From Mycobacterium sp. 4858 (GTDB lineage: Bacteria > Actinomycetota > Actinomycetes > Mycobacteriales > Mycobacteriaceae), in the NCBI RefSeq assembly GCF_900240975.1, contig NZ_LT968775.1:124001-188000 (forward strand): DNA of 64,000 nt, in the 5' to 3' direction. Positions 32,530-41,291 of this stretch are shown here, piece after piece (the first letter of the stretch is position 1; every line of letters begins with the position of its first letter). The notes under the pieces are model-generated. The model worked only from the letters and a program-made list of their open reading frames with translations, ran no database searches and was not told the origin of the DNA. The position numbers were made by a program, and so were the translations under genes.

Positions 32530-34049
32530 TCCCGATTCGCGTCGCTCAGCATCTCCCGCAGTCGAGGTAGGTCGACCTTGCCGGTGCCGCCGCGCGGGAC
32601 GTCGTCGTCGCATGTCAGCGGTAGCCACACCGTCGGTACCTTGAAGGCGCTCAGCAGGTTTCGCGCGTGCCGACTCAGCTGGTCGGCCGTCAGCGGTCCG
32701 TCGGACACCACGGCCGCACCGACCCGTTGGCCCGCCGTTGTGGGCACGTTGGTGACGAAGGCGCCACGGACGCCGTCGATGGTGCGCAGCGCCTGTTCGA
32801 CCTCACCGGGATAGACGGTGGCGCCGCTCACCTTGAACATGTCGTCGCAGCGTCCGTGGTAGAACAGGAACCCCTCCTCGTCGAGGCGGCCCAGGTCGCC
32901 GGTGGGGTAGAAGCCGTCGACGGTGAACACGTCCTCTCGGCCGCGGCCGCAGATGCCGCGCAGTGTGTGCGGTCCCCGAATCTGGATCATGCCGACCGTT
33001 CCGCCCGGGACGGGATCGCCGCTGTCGGGGTCGACGATGCGAACTTCCATGCCGGGGAATGGTTTTCCGCAGCTGCCCCACGCAGTCGCCGGCATATCGG
33101 TGTCGGCGGGATAGCCGCAGTACGGACCGAACGCCTCGGTCATGCCGAACAGCGTGGCGCGGGCGCCGGGTTGGGCCCGCTGTTCGGGCGGGAGCACGGC
33201 CTGCAGGCTTCCGGGTCGCAGGGCCGATAGGTCGGCGCCGGCGGTGGCGGCGTGGCGGGCGAGCGTCTCGGCTTGGTCGGGCCAGCCGCGGAACAACGTC
33301 ACCCGCTCGGCTTCCAGCAGTCGCAGTGTCGTCTCGGGCCGGGGTATCTCCTCGGTCACCAGGGTGGCGCCGGCTAGCAGCGCGGCCAGGATTCCGCTGC
33401 CGAAGCCACCCACCCAGAAGAATGGCATCGGGAGATACAGACGGGTGTCGGGGGTGATGCATCGCGCGCCCAGGCTCGACCGGGTCGCGCCGAGCGCGCT
33501 GCCGTGAGAGTGCATGACTCCCTTGGGCGGCCCACTGCTGCCGGAGGTGAACATGATGACCAACGGGTCGGCGGCGTTGACCCTTTCCGTCAGGGCGTCG
33601 ACCAGTCGGCGGGCTCGAAGGCCGGCGGTCGCGTCGGCGAGCCGGTCGGCCGTCCAGACCTGACGCAGGGCGGGAAGTTGGGTCCGCGGCGCGAGGTCGT
33701 CCAGATAGCGGTGCCCGCGGAATTCCTCGACGCCGACCAGCAGTTGCACCGCGGCGGCCCGCAGTTGGGCGGCCAGCTCCCGCGCCGTCAGCAGGGTGCT
33801 CAGCGGAACCAGCACGGCCCCGACGCGGGTCAAGGCGACAGCGACCTGCACCCAGCGGGTGCTGTTGGGCATGATCAATCCCACCCGCGTGCCTTTGCCC
33901 ACACCGGCTTCGACGAACACCGCGGCCAATTCTCGTGTAGTGGAGTCGAGTTCGCGATAACTGACCCGCGACGTGGGGTCGATCACCATCGGCTTGTCGC
34001 CGTCGTGGTCGGAGCGCAGCCGTACCAGTCGGTCGAGGGTGTCAGGCAC
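32505..34049 (-). CDS. Adenylate-forming acyl-CoA ligase (first of three tandem)
   Basis: An ANL-superfamily ligase of 514 residues. The P-loop is VIMFTSGSSGPPKGVMHSHG, followed by ATLFGMTEAFGPYC (A5), FYPTGDLGRLDEEGFLFYHGRCDDMFKVSGATVYPGEVEQAL (A7-A8) and the adenylation lysine in GTGKVDLPRL. It makes an acyl-CoA from a carboxylic acid through an acyl-adenylate; the acid is unknown. It is last in a leftward operon of three ligases and three crotonases, overlapping the upstream ligase by eight bases. Confidence 0.88.
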   Translation of the reverse strand: MPDTLDRLVRLRSDHDGDKPMVIDPTSRVSYRELDSTTRELAAVFVEAGVGKGTRVGLIMPNSTRWVQVAVALTRVGAVLVPLSTLLTARELAAQLRAAAVQLLVGVEEFRGHRYLDDLAPRTQLPALRQVWTADRLADATAGLRARRLVDALTERVNAADPLVIMFTSGSSGPPKGVMHSHGSALGATRSSLGARCITPDTRLYLPMPFFWVGGFGSGILAALLAGATLVTEEIPRPETTLRLLEAERVTLFRGWPDQAETLARHAATAGADLSALRPGSLQAVLPPEQRAQPGARATLFGMTEAFGPYCGYPADTDMPATAWGSCGKPFPGMEVRIVDPDSGDPVPGGTVGMIQIRGPHTLRGICGRGREDVFTVDGFYPTGDLGRLDEEGFLFYHGRCDDMFKVSGATVYPGEVEQALRTIDGVRGAFVTNVPTTAGQRVGAAVVSDGPLTADQLSRHARNLLSAFKVPTVWLPLTCDDDVPRGGTGKVDLPRLREMLSDANRDQETRVQG

Positions 34050-35646
34050 CGAAGAGCTCCCTCAGTCCTCGGGTGTCGACCTTGCCACTGGAGAGCAACG
34101 GAAGCTCCGAGCGTGAGACGGCCACAAAGCGCCGGGGGATCTTGTATGCCGACAGCTCCGCCTTGAGCCGGTCGCGCAACGCCGCCGGGTCGAAGGCAGC
34201 ACCGTCCGGCACCACCACGACCGCCGCGACCAGCTGGCCCCGCCGGGCATCGGGAACGCCTATGACGTGCGCTGCCAGCCCGCCGGTGACGCTGGCGATA
34301 GCCCGTTCGACCTCGACCGCCGAGACATTGGCTCCCGCCGTCTTGATCATCGTGCCGAGCCGGCCGAGGTAGTAGAAGAATCCGTCCGCGTCCACCCGCA
34401 CCAGATCGCCGCTGTGGAACCAGCCGTCGGCATCGAAGCACTCCTCGCGACTGCGTCCGTAATAGCGTTGCATCACATACGGTCCGCGGATGCACAGTTC
34501 GCCGGCGTCGCCTGCGGTCACCGGTTCTCCCGTTTCGGCGCCGATGATCCTGGTGTCGAAACCGGGTGCCGGCTTGCCGAACGACCCGCGTCGGTTCTCC
34601 GGTTGATCGGTTTCGTCGTCGCCGATCAGCACGACGCTGCCGGCTTCGGTCATGCCCAGCATGTTGTGCCGCAGTTCGGGGTCGGCCGGTCGAACGTCGG
34701 GCGCCATGATCGGATAGAGGTTGCCCCGACGCATCGATGACAAGTCCCGGCCCGGAAAGCTCGGATGTTCGGTCAGGTGAGCGATCCCGGCGCTGAAACC
34801 GTTGGTCACGGTCGGTCGTTCGGCCTCCAGCAGGTCAAGTGTCCTTCCGGGGTCGGCGGCGTTGGAGCACACCAGCGTCGACCCGGCGACCAACGTGGCC
34901 AGCAGCCCGAACGCGAAGCCGCCGATCCAGAAGAAGGGCGAATTGCAGAACAGCCTGTCGTCCGCCGTCAAACCGCGAATCTTGTTGAGGTTTTGCTGAT
35001 GTCCGAGCAGGCCGCCATGCGTGTGCACGACGCCCTTGGGGGAGCTGGTGGAGCCCGACGTGTAGACGATGGCCAAAGGGTCGCAGCCGTTGACGTCGTC
35101 CTGGGTCGCCGCCAGCAGCTCGGGGTCCACGGTATCGGCGAGCCGGTAGAACCGAACGATGTCCCGGCGGCGCCGCGCCGCGCCCGGGCGGTAGGCGATG
35201 CCGACCTGCCGCAGTTGTGGCGCGGCCGGCGAGAACAAATGGCGGTCGGAGTTGAAGTCGCGATCCGACAGCACCTGCTCGAGCCGTTGCACGTAGTCAT
35301 GGACGCGGAAAGTCGCTGCGCTCAAGAGTATTTCGACATCGCTGTCGAGCAGCTGCTGGCGCAGTTCGCGGGTGGTGACGAACGTGGAGAAGGGGACCAC
35401 CACGGCGCCGATCCGCGCCGCGGCCAGCATCGCGACCACGAACTCCGGGCCGTTGGGGTAGAGCAGGCCCACATGGGTACCCTTGCCTGCGCCGGCTGCG
35501 ATCAGCCCGCGGGCCAGCTTGGCCGAGCGGGCCTCGGCTTCCCCATAACTGATCCGGTCGTCGTCGCAGACGAGCAGGGCGTGGTCGGCCCGCGAGCGGG
35601 CCTGGCGCGTGAGGACCCCGGCGACGGTCGCGATGTCACCGCGCAT
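34042..35646 (-). CDS. Adenylate-forming acyl-CoA ligase (second of three tandem)
   Basis: A 534-residue ANL ligase with AIVYTSGSTSSPKGVVHTHGGLLGHQQN, NMLGMTEAGSVVL, WFHSGDLVRVDADGFFYYLGRLGTMIKTAGANVSAVEVE and the C-terminal SSGKVDTRGL lysine. I placed the start at ATG 35646 (MRGDIATVAGVL), because residues in front do not resemble the family; it overlaps the third ligase by 11 bases. It is more like the first ligase than the third (shared FFWIGGF-type segment). Product and acid unknown. Confidence 0.88.
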   Translation of the reverse strand: MRGDIATVAGVLTRQARSRADHALLVCDDDRISYGEAEARSAKLARGLIAAGAGKGTHVGLLYPNGPEFVVAMLAAARIGAVVVPFSTFVTTRELRQQLLDSDVEILLSAATFRVHDYVQRLEQVLSDRDFNSDRHLFSPAAPQLRQVGIAYRPGAARRRRDIVRFYRLADTVDPELLAATQDDVNGCDPLAIVYTSGSTSSPKGVVHTHGGLLGHQQNLNKIRGLTADDRLFCNSPFFWIGGFAFGLLATLVAGSTLVCSNAADPGRTLDLLEAERPTVTNGFSAGIAHLTEHPSFPGRDLSSMRRGNLYPIMAPDVRPADPELRHNMLGMTEAGSVVLIGDDETDQPENRRGSFGKPAPGFDTRIIGAETGEPVTAGDAGELCIRGPYVMQRYYGRSREECFDADGWFHSGDLVRVDADGFFYYLGRLGTMIKTAGANVSAVEVERAIASVTGGLAAHVIGVPDARRGQLVAAVVVVPDGAAFDPAALRDRLKAELSAYKIPRRFVAVSRSELPLLSSGKVDTRGLRELFGA

Positions 35647-37114
35647 GATCGCCGTGGGGTGCGCTGAAGAAGCGCTGGATCGCGCCCAGATCGGCTTTGC
35701 CCGACGGTGTCCGGGGGATCGCGTCGACGATCGCGATCTCGGTGGGAATCTCATAGCGCGCCAGCCGTGTTCGCAGATATTCCACGATCGCGTCGGGTCC
35801 GGTGGAGCCGGGCTCGCGCAATTCCACCATGGCGACGGGCGTCGCGCCGAGGCGCCTATCGGAGCGCCCGACCACCGCGGCACCGGCCACCGCCCGGTGG
35901 CTTTCCAGGGCGGTGCGGACGTCGTCGGGCATCACCTTGAACCCGCCGCGGATGATCGCCTGGTCGGCCCGCCCGACGATCCAGACGAACCCGTCCGCGT
36001 CGATACGCGCCATATCCGTGGTCCGCATCCACCGGGCCGAGGGCCCCAGCTGGCTCGGCTTCACTTCGAGCAGACCAACCTGGTCAGGTCCGAGCGGCGC
36101 GCCGTCGTCAGTCACCACCCGCAATTGGGCGCCGGGGTTGGCGCGACCGACGCTGCCCCGTTTGGCCGCCCAGTATCGCCGGTAGTCGGGCAGGGTCCAG
36201 CCCGCCACGCCGCCACCGAACTCCGTTGCCGCATAGGAGGTCAGCACCGGAATGCCGTACTTCTCGGTGAAGGTGTCGGCGTCGTCGGCCGACAGCGGGG
36301 CGGTGCCGCAGGTGACCGCGCGGATGCTAGCCAGGTCGGCTCGCGGCACGTCGGAGTGCAACACCGTGCGCAGAGCGGCGGGCACCAGCGATACCGTGCG
36401 CGGCCGGTGCCTGCGCACCGCGTCGGCCCACGCATTCAGCTCGAATCGCTCGAGCAGCGCGAACGGCCTCGCCTCGGCGATGCATTGCAACACGCGGAAC
36501 ACGCCGCCGATGTGCACCAGCGGCGAGTTGACGATCGCGACTCCACGCCGCAGCTCCGTAGGCGCCGGGGCGCGATCGGCTTCGGCGCCCATCACGCTGC
36601 GCGCCAGCGTGTCGTAGTCGAGGTCGATTCGTTTGGGCGGTCCCGTGGTGCCGCTGGTGAGCATGCGCACCGCGACGCCCGGCCGCGGACCGGTCTGCGC
36701 CGCGGGTGAAGTGGTCACGCAGTCAGCTGGGGGATCGTCTAGCCGACCGGAGATCGGCACGGCCGTCGTCGCGGTCGTCGGGGGCACCAGCGCCGTCAGT
36801 TCGTCGTGCTCCCCGATGATCAGCGGGGTCTGCAGTGCGGCGATGTCCGACCGCGTGCGCACCTCACCGCGGCCGGGGTTGATGACGACCACGGTGCCGC
36901 CCCCCAGCAACACCCCGAGGAAGGCGGCCACCTGACCCGGCCGGTTGCGCAGCAGCATCCCGGCTTCGGCGCCGGCCGTCAGGGCGGCGATGCGCCGTGC
37001 CGATGCGCCGAGGCGAGCCCAGGAGATCCATTGCCCCTCATACTCGATGGCGTCGGCCTCGGGCTGCAGGTCGAGGACGTCGGCAATGCGTTGGCTGAGG
37101 GGGTGCGGGGGCAT
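35636..37114 (-). CDS. Adenylate-forming acyl-CoA ligase (third of three tandem, compact)
   Basis: A 492-residue ANL enzyme with RMLTSGTTGPPKRIDLDYDTL, TSYAATEFGGGVAGW, DMARIDADGFVWIVGRADQAIIRGGFKVMPDDVRTALESH and IPRTPSGKADLGAI. It has a short N-terminal domain. The usual lysine-glycine of the P-loop is PPKRID here, with Arg in place of Gly. ATG at 37114 shares one base with the stop of the upstream crotonase. Three adjacent ligases suggest parallel substrates or one pathway with several free-acid entry points. Confidence 0.85.
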   Translation of the reverse strand: MPPHPLSQRIADVLDLQPEADAIEYEGQWISWARLGASARRIAALTAGAEAGMLLRNRPGQVAAFLGVLLGGGTVVVINPGRGEVRTRSDIAALQTPLIIGEHDELTALVPPTTATTAVPISGRLDDPPADCVTTSPAAQTGPRPGVAVRMLTSGTTGPPKRIDLDYDTLARSVMGAEADRAPAPTELRRGVAIVNSPLVHIGGVFRVLQCIAEARPFALLERFELNAWADAVRRHRPRTVSLVPAALRTVLHSDVPRADLASIRAVTCGTAPLSADDADTFTEKYGIPVLTSYAATEFGGGVAGWTLPDYRRYWAAKRGSVGRANPGAQLRVVTDDGAPLGPDQVGLLEVKPSQLGPSARWMRTTDMARIDADGFVWIVGRADQAIIRGGFKVMPDDVRTALESHRAVAGAAVVGRSDRRLGATPVAMVELREPGSTGPDAIVEYLRTRLARYEIPTEIAIVDAIPRTPSGKADLGAIQRFFSAPHGDHAR

Positions 37115-37908
37115 CAGCGGGTCTTCGGATTGCGCGCGGCGCCTTCGTCGCCGGAACTCGGTCGGGCGGCAAGTTCGGCCGTTCCGAGCGGGTTGCCCAG
37201 GCGGGTGTAGATCAGTCCTTGTTCCATGGCCGCCCGATAGGGTTTGTCGAGCGATTCCCAAATCGCCTTCACCGTGCCCTGGGTCGCGGTCGGGGGCTTC
37301 GCGGCGATGGTGGCGGCGATGTCGTGCGCGCGGTCCCAGAGCTGCTCGGCGGGGACGACCTCCGACACCAAGCCGATCCGTAGCGCGGTGTCGGCGCTGA
37401 CCCGCTCGTCGTTGCCCATCAGCGCGATGCGCAGCGTCTCGCCGAGGCCGATGCGCCTCATCAGGCCGATCGGCTCCAACGCGCAGACCAGGCCGGCGGA
37501 TACGTGCGAGTCGAAAAACGTCGCGTCCTCCGAGCAGATGACGACATCGGATTCGTTGACGAAGTAGAACGCACCCGCGGTGCACATGCCCCGAACGGCG
37601 CACACGACCGGCTTCCACATCTTCTGCCATTTGGGGCTGAGTGCCTCGCCGGGATCCTCGTGGTTCCAGATGTTTTCGGGCTGACCGTAGGGCGTCTTGA
37701 TGTCCAGACCGGCGCTGAACGCCCGGTCGCCCGCCGCCCGCAGTACCACCGCGTTGACCGCATCATCGAGCTTGACCATGCGCCAGGCGCGGGCCACCTC
37801 CTCACACATGGTGCGGTTGAACGCGTTCAGCTGTCCGGGCCGGTTCAGCGTGATGGTCGCGACCCGGTCACTCTCGTCGACCTCGAGCCTGATGGTTTCG
37901 AACGTCAT
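37114..37908 (-). CDS. Crotonase-fold protein (enoyl-CoA hydratase/isomerase family), altered active site
   Basis: A 264-residue crotonase with ATITLNRPGQLNAFNRTM and the oxyanion-hole segment DRAFSAGLDIKT. Where enoyl-CoA hydratase has its two catalytic glutamates it has TAGAFYFVNESDVV and FFDSHVSAGLV, so neither is obvious; the second position carries His in DxHVSxG, shared with the next gene. The reaction is probably not simple hydration. It overlaps its neighbours on both sides (one base and ATGA). Confidence 0.82.
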   Translation of the reverse strand: MTFETIRLEVDESDRVATITLNRPGQLNAFNRTMCEEVARAWRMVKLDDAVNAVVLRAAGDRAFSAGLDIKTPYGQPENIWNHEDPGEALSPKWQKMWKPVVCAVRGMCTAGAFYFVNESDVVICSEDATFFDSHVSAGLVCALEPIGLMRRIGLGETLRIALMGNDERVSADTALRIGLVSEVVPAEQLWDRAHDIAATIAAKPPTATQGTVKAIWESLDKPYRAAMEQGLIYTRLGNPLGTAELAARPSSGDEGAARNPKTR

Positions 37909-38717
37909 CGGCACTGCCAATCGGGCTTGCGCTTCTCCACGAAGGCCTTGGGCCCTTCGGCCGCATCCTCGGTGCGCAACACGCGCTCGCGGAACGTTTC
38001 GGCCATGATCTCGGCTTCGTGCAGCGGCACGTTGAGCCCCTTGAGGATGGCGAGACGAGTGCCCCGTACCGCCAGCGGCGCATTGGAGTTGACGATGCCG
38101 GCGATCTCGTGGGCCCGCTCGAGAAGCGTTTCGTGCTCGACGATTTCGCTGATCAATCCCAATTCGTAGGCGCGCCCCGCGCTCATCCGCTCGTGCTTGC
38201 CCATCAAGGCCATCCGCAGGGCAATGGAGCGGGGCAGCACGCGCGAGACCCGCACCATCTCGCGGCCGGCTACCAGGCCGATGCTGACGTGCGGATCGAA
38301 GAAAGTCGCTTGTTCCGAGGCGATCACGATGTCGGATGTGGTGACCCAGTCCATGCCGGCGCCGCAGCACAACCCGTTGACCGCGGCGAGCACGGGCTTG
38401 GCGGCCGTGCGGAACGGAGGGGTGCCCTCCTGCGGCGCCTCCCATTGGTCATAGGTCGACAGGTACGGGCGCTCGTAGACGACCTTGCCGTCTTCGGGAA
38501 TGGCCGTGACGTCGGCACCGGTGCAGAACGCGCGACCGGTGCCGGTCACGATGGTCAGCCAGACTTGGTCGTCGTTTTCGGCCTCGTCGTAGGCGGCTCG
38601 CAATTCGGTGATCATGTGCGGGCTGAGCGCGTTGAGGGCGTCCGGGCGGTTCAGGGTGATGGTGGCGGTATGCCCGTCGACGTCGTAGTTGATGGTGTCG
38701 AACGAGTCAGTAGGCAT
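37905..38717 (-). CDS. Crotonase-fold protein, altered active site
   Basis: A 270-residue crotonase with ATITLNRPDALNALSPHMI, GRAFCTGADVTAI and CCGAGMDWVTTSDIVIASEQATFFDPHVSIGLV. The position of the first hydratase glutamate is Asp in GAGMDW, and the second is His in DPHVS. The close likeness to the next gene downstream suggests a paralogous pair, which may form one complex or act on successive intermediates. ATG start ten bases after the upstream crotonase ends. Confidence 0.82.
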   Translation of the reverse strand: MPTDSFDTINYDVDGHTATITLNRPDALNALSPHMITELRAAYDEAENDDQVWLTIVTGTGRAFCTGADVTAIPEDGKVVYERPYLSTYDQWEAPQEGTPPFRTAAKPVLAAVNGLCCGAGMDWVTTSDIVIASEQATFFDPHVSIGLVAGREMVRVSRVLPRSIALRMALMGKHERMSAGRAYELGLISEIVEHETLLERAHEIAGIVNSNAPLAVRGTRLAILKGLNVPLHEAEIMAETFRERVLRTEDAAEGPKAFVEKRKPDWQCR

Positions 38718-38726
38718 CCTGCTCCC

Positions 38727-39539
38727 TCACCGGCCCTGGAATTTCGGGCCGCGTCGTTGCCGGAAGGCGTCCAGACCTTCTTTGAAATCTGCTGTCCGGC
38801 AGGACAACTCCAGGTTGTACAGCTCCTGGGCCATGGATTGGCTCAACGTCGTGTCCTGGCCGAAGCCCAGTGCCTGCTTGGTAAGCCCGATCGCCACCGT
38901 CGGCCCGGAGGCCAGCCGCTCGAGTAATTCCTCGGCCGCGTCGTCGAGCTCGGGCGGGCTTACGGCCCGGTGGATCAATCCCCAATCGGCCGCATCCCGC
39001 GCGCTGACTTTCTCGCCCAACAACAGCATTCGCCTGGCCCGTGCCAGCCCCACCAGCCGGGGCAGCAGCCAGGTCGCGCCCGAATCCGGGCTGAAGCCCC
39101 GGTCAACGAAGGGCTCCCAGAACACCGCGTCGGTGGCGGCGACGGTGAAGTCGGCTGCCAGCGCGAGGTTGCAGCCGAACCCGGCGGCCCATCCCCGCAC
39201 ACTGCAGAGCACTGGCAACTGGATGCCGGCGACCAGCTCGATCACGCGATGAGCGGCATGGGGGATCCGCCGCACCAGGTCGCCGGCGCGGGGGCGCCGG
39301 CGGTCGTTGGTGGCCAGCCAGTCCACCCCGGCGCAGAAATCCTCGCCGCCCCGGATGTGCACGGCGCGCAACGAATCATCGGCGGCGGCGTCGGTGAGGG
39401 CCTCGACCAAGGCGCTGATCATGTTCTGGCTCAACGAGTTTCGCTGGGATGGGCGATCGAGCGTTATCCGCAACACCCCGCCGTCCCGGCACACTGTCAC
39501 CGCACCGTCGGCGCCGGCCGTGTTGGCCTCCTGACTCAC
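38727..39539 (-). CDS. Crotonase-fold protein, altered active site
   Basis: A 270-residue crotonase with LRITLDRPSQRNSLSQNMI, GEDFCAGVDWLAT and WAAGFGCNLALAADFTVAATDAVFWEPFVDRGFSPDSGATWLLPRLVG. The first hydratase Glu is Asn (GFGCNLAL) and the second is not present; the Asp of SPDSG may serve instead, as in some isomerases. GTG start with AGAAAGG 12 bases upstream. It heads the leftward crotonase-ligase operon and faces the TACAGTA/ACGCTGTAT region. Confidence 0.82.
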   Translation of the reverse strand: MSQEANTAGADGAVTVCRDGGVLRITLDRPSQRNSLSQNMISALVEALTDAAADDSLRAVHIRGGEDFCAGVDWLATNDRRRPRAGDLVRRIPHAAHRVIELVAGIQLPVLCSVRGWAAGFGCNLALAADFTVAATDAVFWEPFVDRGFSPDSGATWLLPRLVGLARARRMLLLGEKVSARDAADWGLIHRAVSPPELDDAAEELLERLASGPTVAIGLTKQALGFGQDTTLSQSMAQELYNLELSCRTADFKEGLDAFRQRRGPKFQGR

Positions 39540-39574
39540 CGTCGAATCCGGCCTTTCTGCCGTTACGGTTACCC

Positions 39575-39606
39575 ATACAGTAGGCAATACGATTGATACG
39601 CTGTAT
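39575..39606. promoter_or_regulatory. Putative TetR operator: ATACAG-N20-CTGTAT
   Basis: ATACAG at 39575-39580 and CTGTAT at 39601-39606 are inverted and frame an AT-rich stretch between the divergent crotonase and thioesterase genes. The left side contains TACAGTA, the heptamer also found at 42220, 44713 and 61028. The right side, ACGCTGTAT, recurs in front of tetR at 42106. Confidence 0.55.
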
Positions 39607-39673
39607 AAGTTAGCAGGGTACGCCGCCGCCGGAAATAGCCGGGCCGGAACCCGAGCGAAGAAAAGGGGGACGC

Positions 39674-40381
39674 ATGGCCTTGCAGGAGGGGCGAGCGGGG
39701 GGCTGCGCCGAACCCGAGTCAACGCGATCGGGTGACGCCCGATTCGGCGAGCGGCCACTCTCCCAGACCGTGGCGGCCGCCGGCGCCATGCGGCGCCTGA
39801 GCTCACTGCTGCTGGCCCTCGAACATCCCCATCCCACCGTCGACACCATGGTGGAGAAGTTCGCCGAATGGGAGAGCGAACTCTCTGCCGCTGCGCCGGT
39901 GGACAACGCGCCGCGAATCGGCGACGTCCCCGATGATCCCCGGCGCGTCTATCTCGACCATGCGACCGACATCGGCGCCTACAATCCGTGCTTCCCGGAG
40001 TATCGGTTCGATCACCTCGATGCCGACGAGGCAACGGGGCGAGTCAACTTCCCGCTCGTCTACGAGGGCCCGCCGGGATGCGTGCACGGTGGCTTTCTGG
40101 GCGTCTTCTTCGACTGCGTCATCCAGCACCACAATTGCGTCACGGGCCTGTCCGGCAAGACGCGATCACTGGTCGTGACGTTCCGACGACCGACACCGGT
40201 GTTGACCGCGCTACGGTTCGACATCGTCCGATCGCAGGTCGAACGCGGCATCGCATCGACGGCACGGCTGCTACTCCACGGCGAAGTGCTCTGCACCGGC
40301 CAGGTGAACACCTTGGCGTCACCGCCTGAGAGGCTGGCCGGGTTCAAATTCGGCAGGCGGCGAAAGGAATCCGACACATGA
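39674..40381 (+). CDS. Hotdog-fold acyl-CoA thioesterase
   Basis: A 235-residue protein with a 90-residue N-terminal extension before a 4HBT hotdog core: GRVNFPLVYEGPPGCVHGGFLGVFFDCVIQHHN holds the conserved HGG and helix. It follows with SLVVTFRRPTPV. It likely hydrolyses an acyl-CoA to release CoA, perhaps to relieve a dead-end intermediate. ATG after AAAAGGGGGACGC. It overlaps the next crotonase by ATGA. Its promoter region is shared with the leftward operon. Confidence 0.82.
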   Translation: MALQEGRAGGCAEPESTRSGDARFGERPLSQTVAAAGAMRRLSSLLLALEHPHPTVDTMVEKFAEWESELSAAAPVDNAPRIGDVPDDPRRVYLDHATDIGAYNPCFPEYRFDHLDADEATGRVNFPLVYEGPPGCVHGGFLGVFFDCVIQHHNCVTGLSGKTRSLVVTFRRPTPVLTALRFDIVRSQVERGIASTARLLLHGEVLCTGQVNTLASPPERLAGFKFGRRRKESDT

Positions 40382-41271
40382 CGCCCCGGAGCGCATCGGA
40401 CGATCGCGTGCTGTTCGAGATGGACCCCGACCGCCGCATCGCCACGATCACGCTGAACAATCCGGCGCACCGCAACTCCTACGACGCCGTCATGCGCGAC
40501 GCCATCGCCCGCTGTCTGGATCGGGTGGCCGACGACGACGACCTGACGGTGGTGCTGTTGCGCGGCGCGGGCGGCGTCTTCTCCACCGGGGCCGACATGA
40601 ACAACGCCTATGGCTGGTATGGCGAAACGACCACGCCCGGCGACGCGTCGGGCAAGCGCCGTCCCAGTCAACGTCGGCGACTTACCGTGGACCGTAAGTC
40701 TTTTGGCTTCTACCACAACTTCATGGGCTTTCCCAAGGTGACGGTGGGCGAGATCACCGGATATGCGCTGGGCGGCGGTTTCGAGATGGCGCTGATGACC
40801 GACATCTCCGTGATAGCGCGCGACACGAAGGTCGGCATGCCGGCCACCCGCTTCCTCGGCCCCGCGCTCGGCAGCCTGCACATGTTCTTCCACCGGTTGG
40901 GTCCGGTGCTGGCCCGGCGCCTGCTGCTGACCGGCGACATCATCGAGGCCGGCGAGCTCGAACATCTCGGGATCTTCACCGACACCTGCGATTCCGCCGC
41001 CGTCCCGGCGCGGGCGCGGTACTGGGCCGAGAAGGCGGCGAAGATGCCCGCCGACGGGGTGGTCATCGCCAAGGAGGCTTTCCGCCTCGTCGAGCAGAGC
41101 CAGGCATACCAGGGTGAGGAAGTCGCGAGCTATCTCTTCCACGCCTTCGGCACCAACCTGCAATTCGGGCCAGGAGAGTTCAACTTCGTCAAGGCCCGCG
41201 CACAGCATGGGACCAAGGAAGCGTTCCGGCTCCGTGACGAACACTTCGACGTGCCGGAACCCGAAGTGTAG
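40378..41271 (+). CDS. Crotonase-fold protein (enoyl-CoA hydratase family)
   Basis: A 297-residue crotonase. It keeps the first hydratase glutamate in ALGGGFEMALMTDISV but has MPATRFLGPALG where the second is expected. The oxyanion segment is GVFSTGADMNNAYGW, followed by an insertion rich in Arg and Lys (TPGDASGKRRPSQRRRLTVDRK) before the next core strand. The one-Glu arrangement occurs in crotonases that are not classic hydratases. Co-translated with the thioesterase and convergent with tetR, 20 bases away. Confidence 0.82.
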   Translation: MTPRSASDDRVLFEMDPDRRIATITLNNPAHRNSYDAVMRDAIARCLDRVADDDDLTVVLLRGAGGVFSTGADMNNAYGWYGETTTPGDASGKRRPSQRRRLTVDRKSFGFYHNFMGFPKVTVGEITGYALGGGFEMALMTDISVIARDTKVGMPATRFLGPALGSLHMFFHRLGPVLARRLLLTGDIIEAGELEHLGIFTDTCDSAAVPARARYWAEKAAKMPADGVVIAKEAFRLVEQSQAYQGEEVASYLFHAFGTNLQFGPGEFNFVKARAQHGTKEAFRLRDEHFDVPEPEV

Positions 41272-41291
41272 TAACCCTATTCGGTATCCGG

